Shown here: positions 7,322 through 14,196 of the stretch, one piece after another
Numbering within the stretch: the stretch's first letter is position 1
How the letters are laid out: every line of letters starts with the position of its first letter
Assembly: GCA_015231995.1 (NCBI GenBank)
Contig: JADGAO010000033.1
Location: 1 to 19,390, forward strand
Length of the DNA stretch: 19,390 bases
Reading direction: 5' to 3'
Source: Nitrospinota bacterium
GTDB taxonomy: Bacteria; Nitrospinota_A; UBA7883; JACRLM01
The notes under the pieces: generated by a model
Database searches by the model: none
Told to the model about the DNA's origin: nothing
What the model saw: only the letters and a program-made list of their open reading frames with translations
Made by a program: the position numbers and the translations under genes

Positions 7322-7676
7322 CGGAGGCGGGTTCACCCTGCTGGAGGTGGTGATCGCGCTTGCGATATTGTCCATATCGCTGGTGACGCTACTCTCCGCG
7401 CATGGGCGGGCCGTTACGATTTCCGCTAACGCCGAGGCTTTGACCGACGCAGTGACGCTTGCGCGCGAGGAGATGGAAAAACTAAACGTCGCCGCCATGC
7501 CTGTCGAGGAACGCTCCGAGAAGCTCAAACGTGACGACTACCCGGAGTACGAGTGGCGGACCGATATCAAAGAAACCCCCTTCACAAACGTGTGGGAGGC
7601 GAGGCTGGTTGTCTTCAAAACTGGCGATAAGGAAGAGAGACCGGTTTTCAACCTGGTCTCGTATCTTTCCAGATGA
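7299..7676 (+). CDS. gspI: Type II secretion system minor pseudopilin GspI
   Basis: Minor pseudopilin, part of the GspI-J-K tip complex thought to start pseudopilus assembly. The 125-residue product has an 11-residue Arg/Gly-rich leader. The prepilin peptidase site is GGG11|FTLLE with Glu at +5 (E16), followed by the helix VVIALAILSISLVTLLSA. The following AVTLAREEMEKLNV matches the common GspI pattern of A..LA...ME.L. The C-terminal half (YEWRTDIKETPFTNVWEARL) fits the small beta domain of this family. It begins inside gspH (23-base overlap) and its stop overlaps the gspJ start as ATGA. Confidence 0.94.
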   Translation: MRRGGRRNGGGFTLLEVVIALAILSISLVTLLSAHGRAVTISANAEALTDAVTLAREEMEKLNVAAMPVEERSEKLKRDDYPEYEWRTDIKETPFTNVWEARLVVFKTGDKEERPVFNLVSYLSR

Positions 7677-8299
7677 GAAACCGTGGAGGGTTCACGCTGG
7701 TGGAGGTTCTCATCGCCACTTCGATACTCGTCATCATCGCGACGATGGTGTTCGAGGCGTTCGCGGTGACGTTGACCGCCGGGAAAGGGCTGGAGCAGAG
7801 GGCGGAGCTTTACCACACGGCCCGGTTCATAATACGCAAGCTCACCGAAGACCTCTCGTCGGCCTCGCTTTACGCGAACAACACGCTTGGTAGCTTCACC
7901 GGCGTTGACAAAAATTCCGGCGGCGAAAACATGGACGAGCTTAGGTTCACAGGGTTCGGCGGAAGGATAGTTTTCACCGGAACCGCGTCCGATCAGGCCC
8001 GTGTCACATGGAGGGTGGAGGCCCCCGCCGGATCGAAGCGGTTTACGCTGATGCGAGGCGAGAATCATTTCATCACCGGTTTCGACGAAGCCAAGGAGAT
8101 GGCGGAGGAGATGGAGGTGACCGATTCGCTCAAATCGTTCGACCTTAAATATTACGACAACGCGGTCTGGGTGGAAGGGTTCGATGCGATCCATCTACGC
8201 CGTCTGCCAAGGGCGGTTGCGCTCAGTTTCACGCTCGAAGACGAAGACGGGCGGACGCTCTCGAAAAAAGCGGTGATCCCGGTGGGGCCGGGGTTATGA
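7673..8299 (+). CDS. gspJ: Type II secretion system minor pseudopilin GspJ
   Basis: Minor pseudopilin that pairs with GspI and GspK at the pseudopilus tip. The 208-residue product has a 6-residue leader (MRNRGG). The processing site is GG|FTLVE with Glu at +5, followed by a hydrophobic helix (VLIATSILVIIATMVFEAF). The next part contains ARFIIRKLTEDLSSASLY, the usual arrangement where GspJ has R...DL. The remainder is beta-rich (FTGFGGRIVFTGTA; SFDLKYYDNAVWVEGFD) and ends in a strand-rich section ALSFTLEDEDGRTLSKKAVI. Both ends overlap neighbours by 4 bases (gspI, gspK). Size and position make GspJ the clear assignment. Confidence 0.94.
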   Translation: MRNRGGFTLVEVLIATSILVIIATMVFEAFAVTLTAGKGLEQRAELYHTARFIIRKLTEDLSSASLYANNTLGSFTGVDKNSGGENMDELRFTGFGGRIVFTGTASDQARVTWRVEAPAGSKRFTLMRGENHFITGFDEAKEMAEEMEVTDSLKSFDLKYYDNAVWVEGFDAIHLRRLPRAVALSFTLEDEDGRTLSKKAVIPVGPGL

Positions 8300-9234
8300 T
8301 GGCGCGGCCTCTCAATGGCGAAGGCTCCCGCAAGGGGATGGCGCTCATTCTCGCCATCACGGTTGTGGCTCTGCTCACGATAACCGTTCTGGATTTTTTC
8401 CATCACGCATGGATACAGTCCGCGCTTGCCGCCGGATACAGGGATGAAACCAGGGCGTTCTACGCCGCGCGCGCAGGACAGGCGGCGGGCAGGCTCATCC
8501 TTCTTGAAGACGCGAAGAGCTCCATCCCGCGCGACTCGCTTGCGGCGGAGTGGGCGCAGGGGCTTATAACCGTGCCGATGGACGGGGAACTGGTTTCGGT
8601 GACGATACAGGACGAGTCGGGCAAACTGGATTTGAACAGGCTTGTCACAGACCGGGGGTATCCCGATGACAGGTGGATAGCCCTGTTCGTCCGGCTGTTG
8701 GGAAGGCTCGACCTTGACGATGATCTCGCCGACGCGCTGGTGGACTGGATGGATGTAAACCCCGATACGAGAATGAAAGGCGCGGAGGACGGCTATTACC
8801 TGTCGCTGAAAAAACCGTACAGGGCGAAAAACATGAGGCTCGATTCTGTCAGCGAGCTGGCGATGATCAAGGGATTCACGCCGGAGATTATCGCCAAACT
8901 CAGGCCGCACGTCACCGCCTGGTCGTCGGGCAAGATCAATATTAATACGGCGACCGGAGTGGTTCTGATGGCGCTCGACGACAATATCACCGAGGAGATC
9001 GCCTCGGCCATAATCAGGGAGCGGACGCAAAAGCCATTCATCGTCCGCGAGGATATAAAGAAGGTGACAGGCATGAACGACATATATCCCCGGATCGCGC
9101 TGGTCATAGATATAAAGAGCGATGTTTTTTCGGTGGAGTCGCAGGCCACGTTCGGGGAGACCACGAAAATGATCCGGGCTGTCCATCGCAGAAGCCCGGT
9201 TGGGGTAGAGACCCTCTACCACAGGCTTTTTTGA
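8296..9234 (+). CDS. gspK: Type II secretion system minor pseudopilin GspK
   Basis: Largest minor pseudopilin, forming the tip of the pseudopilus. The 312-residue product has a 14-residue leader ending SRKG, then MALILAITVVALLTITVLDFF. Position +5 after the processing site is Leu, not Glu. Lack of Glu5 is a known feature of GspK and fits its tip position with no subunit ahead of it. The family motif AGYRDETRAFYAARAGQAAG follows the helix. The globular part includes VTIQDESGKLDLNRL and DALVDWMDVNPDTRMKGAED, then a helix-hairpin-helix-like SAM-type insert (SGKININTATGVVLMAL). The start overlaps gspJ by 4 bases. A tandem ATG (8296, 8299) leaves the exact start uncertain by one reading option. 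Confidence 0.95.
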   Translation: MMARPLNGEGSRKGMALILAITVVALLTITVLDFFHHAWIQSALAAGYRDETRAFYAARAGQAAGRLILLEDAKSSIPRDSLAAEWAQGLITVPMDGELVSVTIQDESGKLDLNRLVTDRGYPDDRWIALFVRLLGRLDLDDDLADALVDWMDVNPDTRMKGAEDGYYLSLKKPYRAKNMRLDSVSELAMIKGFTPEIIAKLRPHVTAWSSGKININTATGVVLMALDDNITEEIASAIIRERTQKPFIVREDIKKVTGMNDIYPRIALVIDIKSDVFSVESQATFGETTKMIRAVHRRSPVGVETLYHRLF

Positions 9235-9244
9235 AAGGGCCGTC

Positions 9245-10732
9245 ATGAACATTTACGGGATAGATATAGGCTCCTCCGGCGTCAAGATAGCGCAGGTGGA
9301 GAAGAAACTGCGCGGTTACACAGTGAAACGGCTCAAGGCCGTCCCTGCCGGAGCCGACCCGGCAGTCGCTCTTAAAAACGCGCTCGCTCAAATGGGCTTC
9401 GACCCGAAAGAAGACACCGTGGCAGTCACGTTCACGAAAGATCGCGTCTCCACCCGCGTCCTGACGATGGCGTTGGCGGACGATAAAAAAATCGCCGAGG
9501 CCTTGCCATTCGAGCTTGAATCGCTTGTCCCGTTAGACGCGGAGAAAATGGTTATCGCCCATCAGCTCACCCGGAAGAAAAACGGCGAGCCGGAAGTGGG
9601 AGTGGCCTTCGCGTCCAGGGTGGAGTTTACGAGGTTTCTGACGATGATGGACTCTGCGGGAGCCGATCCCGATTACGTCATACCCTCGCTGTTCGCCATT
9701 ATGGCGGCTCTTGGCGGCGCAAACCGGTCGGACGCGGTGATCGTGGACATAGGCGTTTCCACGTCTCTTGTTCTGGCGACGCGTGGCGACGCCCTGGTTA
9801 TGGCTCATACGGCGGACATGGCGGAGGTTGTTACGGCGGGCCTATCGTCGGCAATTGATGGAGGAGCCGACGCGGAAGCCGGGCTTTCCATTTTCGCCGA
9901 CAGGCTGGCGAGGGAGATAAAGCTTGTCATCGCAGGCGCCTCAAAGGAAGGCGAGCCGTTCAGCCCGTTGAAAATATCGCTTTGCGGCGGGATGGGGTCG
10001 GACTCGAAACTTAAAAGCCTGCTGGCCGACCGGCTTGGCGTTCCCGTCGAACGCGCGTCTGCGGAGGGCGACGACGCTCCGGTCGAACATGACGGGTCGC
10101 GCGGCAGATGGGGCAGGCCGCCGATTTTCGTGTCCGCTCTGGGCGCCGCTCTGATCGCGGCCAAAGACCCGGACACACGCGCCAATTTCAGGGTTGGCTC
10201 CAATAAAAAAAGTGGCGGGTTCACCGGCGCAAGGCGGCAGGCGATACTGACGGCGGCATTGGCCGGGGTTTTCGTTCTGGCGTGGGTCGGCTCATACATC
10301 GCCGAAGGAATGAGGCTGGACGCGAAATACGGCGCGCTTAAAAACGAACTTCGCGCCGAATTCAAAAAGGCCATGCCGGAAGTCACCAACATCGTCTCCG
10401 AAATGGCGCAGTTGAAAAGCGCGATCGCGGCGTTGGAGACGAAGGCTGGCGCCCTGGGGCCCGCGCTTGCTGAAAAAGACCCGTTTCTCGATCGTTTCAC
10501 CAGCGTCACGGATTCCGTCCCCGAAGGGGCCAGGCTGGATATAGCGGAGTTTACATACGAGTGGGACAGGATACTTCTGTCGGGCAAGACCGACTCATTC
10601 GAGAGGGTGGAGCAGTTCCGAAACAATCTCGAAAAGCTCGATTGGGCCGGGAAGGCCGTGGTCGAGGGCGCCAAGACGGGCATCGCAGGCGGCGGGGTGG
10701 AATTCAAGATAACTATCGGCTCTGCGCGTTAA
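9245..10732 (+). CDS. gspL: Type II secretion system platform protein GspL (PilM-like actin fold fused to PilN-like part)
   Basis: Inner-membrane platform protein that anchors the ATPase GspE and pairs with GspM. The 495-residue product opens with an actin-like cytoplasmic domain. Phosphate-1 motif: YGIDIGSSGVKIAQV (residues 4-18). Phosphate-2 motif: VIVDIGVSTSLVLA (about 165-178). Adenosine motif: LCGGMGSDSKLKSLLADRLG (about 245-264). One membrane segment follows (about 332-352, AILTAALAGVFVLAWVGSYI), then a coiled-coil-prone stretch (about 357-410) and a ferredoxin-like periplasmic domain. The N-terminal motifs resemble the type IV pilus protein PilM more than enteric GspL, and the part after the membrane helix resembles PilN. 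Gene order K-L-M-N fixes it as the T2SS version. It starts 10 bases after gspK. Confidence 0.9.
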   Translation: MNIYGIDIGSSGVKIAQVEKKLRGYTVKRLKAVPAGADPAVALKNALAQMGFDPKEDTVAVTFTKDRVSTRVLTMALADDKKIAEALPFELESLVPLDAEKMVIAHQLTRKKNGEPEVGVAFASRVEFTRFLTMMDSAGADPDYVIPSLFAIMAALGGANRSDAVIVDIGVSTSLVLATRGDALVMAHTADMAEVVTAGLSSAIDGGADAEAGLSIFADRLAREIKLVIAGASKEGEPFSPLKISLCGGMGSDSKLKSLLADRLGVPVERASAEGDDAPVEHDGSRGRWGRPPIFVSALGAALIAAKDPDTRANFRVGSNKKSGGFTGARRQAILTAALAGVFVLAWVGSYIAEGMRLDAKYGALKNELRAEFKKAMPEVTNIVSEMAQLKSAIAALETKAGALGPALAEKDPFLDRFTSVTDSVPEGARLDIAEFTYEWDRILLSGKTDSFERVEQFRNNLEKLDWAGKAVVEGAKTGIAGGGVEFKITIGSAR

Positions 10733-10737
10733 GGAGA
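10731..10737 (+). promoter_or_regulatory. Ribosome binding site of gspM
   Basis: AAGGAGA, 6 bases before the ATG at 10744, overlaps the gspL stop codon (10730-10732). This is the strongest Shine-Dalgarno in the operon. It selects 10744 over upstream in-frame ATGs that lie inside gspL. Confidence 0.65.
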
Positions 10738-10743
10738 GAAACG

Positions 10744-11286
10744 ATGAAAATATTTTCACTCAACAACGTATCGGCTAGGGAGAAGACGGCTCTTGCGGTG
10801 GCCGGATTTTTTGTGGCGGCTACGATTCTTTGGGTTGGCGTTTATGAGCCGGCCGTGGAAAAACGATCTGCCATGAGAAAAAAAATAGAAACCAAATCTG
10901 TCGAGGTCGAGGAGTCGCGGGCGCTTGTCCGGAAAATCTCCTCTATCAAGGCGGAGATGGCGCGGTTCGATTCGCGGCTTGCGGGAAAACCAGCCGGGTT
11001 TTCGGTTATCACCGAAATGGAGAATCTGGCGCAGTCTTCCGGGGCCAGAGAGAACGTCGTCTCCATGACTCCCCAGCGTCCGGCGGAGCTTGGAGGGTAT
11101 CGTGAGTCCGGCGTGGAGCTTGTTATCGAGAAGACAACTCTGCCCAAACTTTTGCGTCTGCTAAAGGCGATGCGGGAGTCGCAAGGGCTGTTGAGGGTCA
11201 AGCGGATGACCATCAAGCCGCAATATAAAGACCCGTCGCTTTTGGACGTCTCGCTCACCGTGGCCGGATACGAGGTCGCTCGCTGA
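10744..11286 (+). CDS. gspM: Type II secretion system platform protein GspM (PilO-like)
   Basis: Small bitopic inner-membrane protein that binds GspL and stabilises the platform. The 180-residue product starts MKIFSLNNVSAREKTALAVA, with one membrane helix (about 14-34). A charged, coiled-coil-like segment follows (about 35-80, KKIETKSVEVEESRALVRKI), then a ferredoxin-like fold resembling GspM/PilO (PAGFSVITEMENLAQSSGAR; LLRLLKAMRESQGLLRVKRM). The reading frame stays open upstream to 10561 inside gspL, but the excellent Shine-Dalgarno and the membrane-anchor topology identify the ATG at 10744. GspM sequences diverge strongly, so the assignment rests on topology, fold pattern and position between gspL and gspN. 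The stop overlaps the gspN start as TGATG. Confidence 0.88.
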   Translation: MKIFSLNNVSAREKTALAVAGFFVAATILWVGVYEPAVEKRSAMRKKIETKSVEVEESRALVRKISSIKAEMARFDSRLAGKPAGFSVITEMENLAQSSGARENVVSMTPQRPAELGGYRESGVELVIEKTTLPKLLRLLKAMRESQGLLRVKRMTIKPQYKDPSLLDVSLTVAGYEVAR

Positions 11287-12224
11287 TGAGATACAGGGTA
11301 TTCCCGATGGGCGCGTTTGACAGGCTTGCGCGGTTTTTTCCCGACATGGCCGTTTCGCGTCCGGGCTATATCAGGGGCGTGGCATATTCGCTATTTTTCG
11401 TCTTCCTGTTTATGACGTTTCTCATGTGGAGATTCCCATCCGGCGCAATCGTAGAGCTTGCGGGGAGACAATTGGAGGGGATGGGAATGAGTCTCTCCGC
11501 AGATACTGCCCGCCTCTGCTTGCCGCTGGGGGTGAAGATGAGCGGCGTCACCTTGTTCCAGCCGTCGCCGGGAAAAAATGTGGAGATCATCTCCGCCGAA
11601 AACGTCGAAGCTGGCGTCCCGATATTCTCCGCGCTCACGTTACGCAAAGGCGTTTACGCGAGGGTGAAAACGCTTGGCGGGGAGATAAGGTTCCACTCGT
11701 CGCAGAAACTTTTCAATCGCGCCCTTACGGAGGCGGACATAAGCCTTGACGCGGTAAACCCCGGCCTTGTTCCAGCGCTTGCCGCAACAGGCCTGGCCAA
11801 GTTCAACGGCTCGCTGGATGCCGACGGCTCGTTTTCCTTCGAAGGGGGCGACCCGCTTAAAGGCTCAGGCTCGTTCAAGGCGCGCCTGCCGCGGCCCGGT
11901 TCTATCACTCTTTCAAAAACGCTGGCCGGAGATTTGGGCGACGTGGCCGTTGACGCGGTGGATGTGGAAATATCGTTCAAGTCCGGCGCGCTCAACCTCG
12001 ACAGGCTCTCCATCAAGGGGCCGCAAATATCCGTATCCGTCTCCGGCGACGCATTGCTCAACGCCAACCCCCGGTTCACGCGGCTTAACATGAAGGCGCA
12101 GATAAAGCTTTACGGCAAGCTTGAGGAGCGGCTACAACCCCTGCTCTCTTTTTTCCAGAAGGGGCCGGACGGGGTTACGTCCATTAAGATAACGGGCATG
12201 GCCGGGGCGCCGGTCTTTCATTAA
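11286..12224 (+). CDS. gspN: Type II secretion system protein GspN
   Basis: Accessory T2SS protein of the inner membrane/periplasm, found in only some T2SS; its exact role is unsettled. The 312-residue product has a cytoplasmic N terminus (about 1-34) and one membrane helix (about 35-52, YSLFFVFLFMTFLM). A long repetitive beta-strand periplasmic part follows, with patterns such as LCLPLGVKMSGVTLFQPSPG, GLAKFNGSLDADGSFSFEGG and LNLDRLSIKGPQISVSVSGD. Such LxxxxGxxxLxxxG repeats resemble AsmA/GspN-type beta-groove proteins. The family identity comes from this pattern plus position at the end of gspC-M. It starts with a 1-base overlap (TGATG) with gspM and ends within 4 bases of the opposing Nif3-like gene. 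Confidence 0.85.
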   Translation: MRYRVFPMGAFDRLARFFPDMAVSRPGYIRGVAYSLFFVFLFMTFLMWRFPSGAIVELAGRQLEGMGMSLSADTARLCLPLGVKMSGVTLFQPSPGKNVEIISAENVEAGVPIFSALTLRKGVYARVKTLGGEIRFHSSQKLFNRALTEADISLDAVNPGLVPALAATGLAKFNGSLDADGSFSFEGGDPLKGSGSFKARLPRPGSITLSKTLAGDLGDVAVDAVDVEISFKSGALNLDRLSIKGPQISVSVSGDALLNANPRFTRLNMKAQIKLYGKLEERLQPLLSFFQKGPDGVTSIKITGMAGAPVFH

Positions 12225-12982
12225 ACAGGATTGGGAATGTCTATGAACTTTGTTTCAACGCCGAACCTGGCAGTAACCAAATCAGCCAGCGCCATCACGC
12301 CAAACCTCTCCGTGGCGTGGTGTCCCGCCGCCACATAGCTGATCCGCTCTTCTTTGCACAGATGGTATATCCACTCCGTATCCTCACCGGTGACGAACAC
12401 ATCCGCCCTTTTGGCGATGGCCTCCCGAAGCGTGTCCTGCCCGCCCCCGGAACAGATGGCGACGCTCCTTACTTCGCCGGGGCCGAAGGGGTAGACACGC
12501 GCCGCCGGGTTTATCGCAGAGCGGATTTTATCGAAGAACTTTTCGGACGCTATGGCCGCGCCCATCGTTTTGGCGATATAGCCGAGGGTCACGCCTTTGT
12601 ACGCGCCGAACGGCTCCTCCATGGTCAAATCCAGTTTTTTTACTATCTGTATGTTGTTTCCGACCTCAGGATGCCTGTCGAGCGGCAGATGGTAGCCGAT
12701 GAGCGAGATGTCGTTATCGAGCAGGAATCTGACGCGCTCCCTGAGGCTTCCCCTGATTACTCGCGATTCGGAGTCCCAGAACATGCCGTGGTGGACGATG
12801 ACCGCGTTGGCGCCCCGGTCTTTGGCCGCGTGGAAAAGCTCCATGCAGGCCGATACGCCGGTGACAGCCTTGTCCACATGCGCGGACCCTTCCACCTGCA
12901 GGCCTTGCGGCCCGTAGTCGCTTATGGTTCTGGCTCCGAGGTATTCGTCCAGGAAATGCACGATCCCGCGCAGGTCAGCCAT
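12221..12982 (-). CDS. Nif3/YbgI-family dinuclear metal-binding protein
   Basis: Member of the Nif3-like family, often annotated GTP cyclohydrolase 1 type 2 homologue; the physiological substrate of most members is unknown. The 253-residue product shows all expected metal ligands: H64 and H65 in VHHGMFW, D102 in YHLPLDRHPEVGNN, and H221 and E225 in GHHATERFG. The N terminus (MADLRGIVHFLDEYLG, SDYGPQGLQVEG) is also standard. At about 250 residues this is the short, E. coli YbgI-like form, without the middle insert domain found in longer homologues. A run of six G (12989-12994 on the + strand as C) 6 bases before the ATG is a good Shine-Dalgarno. It is the only gene on the - strand and converges on the T2SS operon, so no functional link to secretion is implied. 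Confidence 0.93.
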   Translation of the reverse strand: MADLRGIVHFLDEYLGARTISDYGPQGLQVEGSAHVDKAVTGVSACMELFHAAKDRGANAVIVHHGMFWDSESRVIRGSLRERVRFLLDNDISLIGYHLPLDRHPEVGNNIQIVKKLDLTMEEPFGAYKGVTLGYIAKTMGAAIASEKFFDKIRSAINPAARVYPFGPGEVRSVAICSGGGQDTLREAIAKRADVFVTGEDTEWIYHLCKEERISYVAAGHHATERFGVMALADLVTARFGVETKFIDIPNPV

Positions 12983-13149
12983 TTCAAGCCCCCCTTATTA
13001 ACATTGGCGCATGGCGGAGCGTTATCAAGCCCGCCTCGTCTAGTTTACCAAAGAAATTGGTTGGGGAGTCCGGCGCTTCGGACAACTGCGAAGACGGGAT
13101 TATTTGCGATGATTTATAAACAATCCGCGATTTGATATAAAATCCAGAT
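12983..13149. other. Divergent intergenic region between the Nif3-like gene and the regulator operon
   Basis: This is one of the few non-coding stretches in the window and must carry the promoters of two divergent transcription units. Two small hairpins are visible: ACCAA-AGAAA-TTGGT (13047-13061) and GTCCG-GCGCTT-CGGAC (13068-13083). The right side turns AT-rich just before the regulator gene. No clear - strand promoter could be assigned. Confidence 0.5.
13113..13141 (+). promoter_or_regulatory. Candidate sigma-70-type promoter for the HD-GYP regulator operon
   Basis: TTTATA (13113-13118, 4 of 6 to the -35 consensus), a 17-base spacer and TATAAA (13136-13141, 5 of 6 to the -10 consensus) precede the ATG at 13150. 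Transcription starting about 7 bases after the -10 would begin within a base or two of the start codon, and no Shine-Dalgarno is present. This suggests a leaderless or nearly leaderless message. Confidence 0.4.
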
Positions 13150-14196
13150 ATGGCGTATTTAACGAAGGGAAGACTCCTTATAGTTGACGACGAGGAGTCC
13201 ATAACAAAAGTCCTGGAGCGCAGGTTCTCCAGAGAGGGGTATTCGTGCGAAGTGGCGGCGGACGGGGCGAAGGCGGCGGATCAACTCAAGCTCCATCAGT
13301 TCGACGTTATGATCACCGACGTGCGAATGCCCAACATGGACGGGATGAAGCTTACGGAATTCGCGCATAGCCTGGACAGCTCCATCTCCATCGTCGTCAT
13401 GACCGCGTTCGCCGACCTGGCTTCGGCGATGGAGGCCATACACAAAGGCGCGTTCGACTACCATCCCAAACCGGTCGAATTCGAAAAGCTTGCCGTGGTG
13501 ATAGCAAACGGGGTCGAGCGGGCCAGGCTCGTCCGCGAGAGAGCCGAATACACGGCGACGCTTGAAAAAAAGGTGGCCGAGCGCACGAAGGAGCTTGAAA
13601 AGAAAAACCTGCAATTGCGCAAACACTTCCTCGAAACCGTCACTGCGCTCGTGGCGGCCACCGAGGTGAAAGACAAGTACACCGAGGGGCATTCCAAACG
13701 CGTGGCCGCAAACGCCAGGGCTCTTGCGGGGCGCATAGGTTTTTCCCCCGAAGAGTTGGAAGGGATATACACCGCCGGGCTACTGCACGATATGGGCAAG
13801 ATAGGCATACCCGACGAGATACTGCTAAAGCCCGGGATATTCTCGCCGGAGGAGCGCGAGGTGATGCAGGATCACACGACGTTCTCCGCCGGGATATTGT
13901 CGAACGTGGAGATGTTCCGGGACATACTGCATTTCGTGCTGTACCACCACGAAAGATACGACGGGAAGGGATATCCGGCCGGCCTGAGCGGGGATCAGAT
14001 TCCGCTTGGCGCCAGGATACTTTCCATAGCGGACCTGTTTGACGCGATGACGTCCACGCGCCCTCACAAAGCCAGGATTACGCAAGACGCCGCGATCGAG
14101 GAGATGATGAGCGTCGCCGGGACACAGGTTGACCCGAAACTTGCCAGGGAGTTCGTCCGCCTTATCCGGGAAAACCTCGTGGTGACCGAAGGATGA
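13150..14196 (+). CDS. Response regulator with HD-GYP output domain (predicted c-di-GMP phosphodiesterase)
   Basis: Two-component response regulator predicted to break down cyclic di-GMP when phosphorylated. The 348-residue product has a receiver domain (about 8-120) with acidic pair D13/D14, phospho-acceptor D57 (MITDVRMP), T85 and K107. A coiled-coil linker follows (about 120-165, TLEKKVAERTKELEKKNLQL), then an HD-GYP domain (about 160-348). The HD signature is LLHDMGKIGIP. The GYP signature is HHERYDGKGYPAGL, followed by PLGARILSIADLFDAMTS. All catalytic residues of an active HD-GYP phosphodiesterase appear present. No histidine kinase is in the window, so it is an orphan regulator here. 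It begins the second + strand operon and overlaps the ppx/gppA gene by 4 bases. The ATG at 13150 lacks a Shine-Dalgarno. Confidence 0.95.
   Translation: MAYLTKGRLLIVDDEESITKVLERRFSREGYSCEVAADGAKAADQLKLHQFDVMITDVRMPNMDGMKLTEFAHSLDSSISIVVMTAFADLASAMEAIHKGAFDYHPKPVEFEKLAVVIANGVERARLVRERAEYTATLEKKVAERTKELEKKNLQLRKHFLETVTALVAATEVKDKYTEGHSKRVAANARALAGRIGFSPEELEGIYTAGLLHDMGKIGIPDEILLKPGIFSPEEREVMQDHTTFSAGILSNVEMFRDILHFVLYHHERYDGKGYPAGLSGDQIPLGARILSIADLFDAMTSTRPHKARITQDAAIEEMMSVAGTQVDPKLAREFVRLIRENLVVTEG

Noticed and set aside
8152..9252. 366-codon open frame on the - strand opposite gspK
   Set aside because: Antisense to gspK, which has the full GspK pattern; the product shows no domain.
12317..13135. 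272-codon open frame on the + strand opposite the Nif3-like gene
   Set aside because: The - strand frame has all five Nif3 metal ligands and a good ribosome binding site; the + strand product is an Arg/Val-rich shadow.
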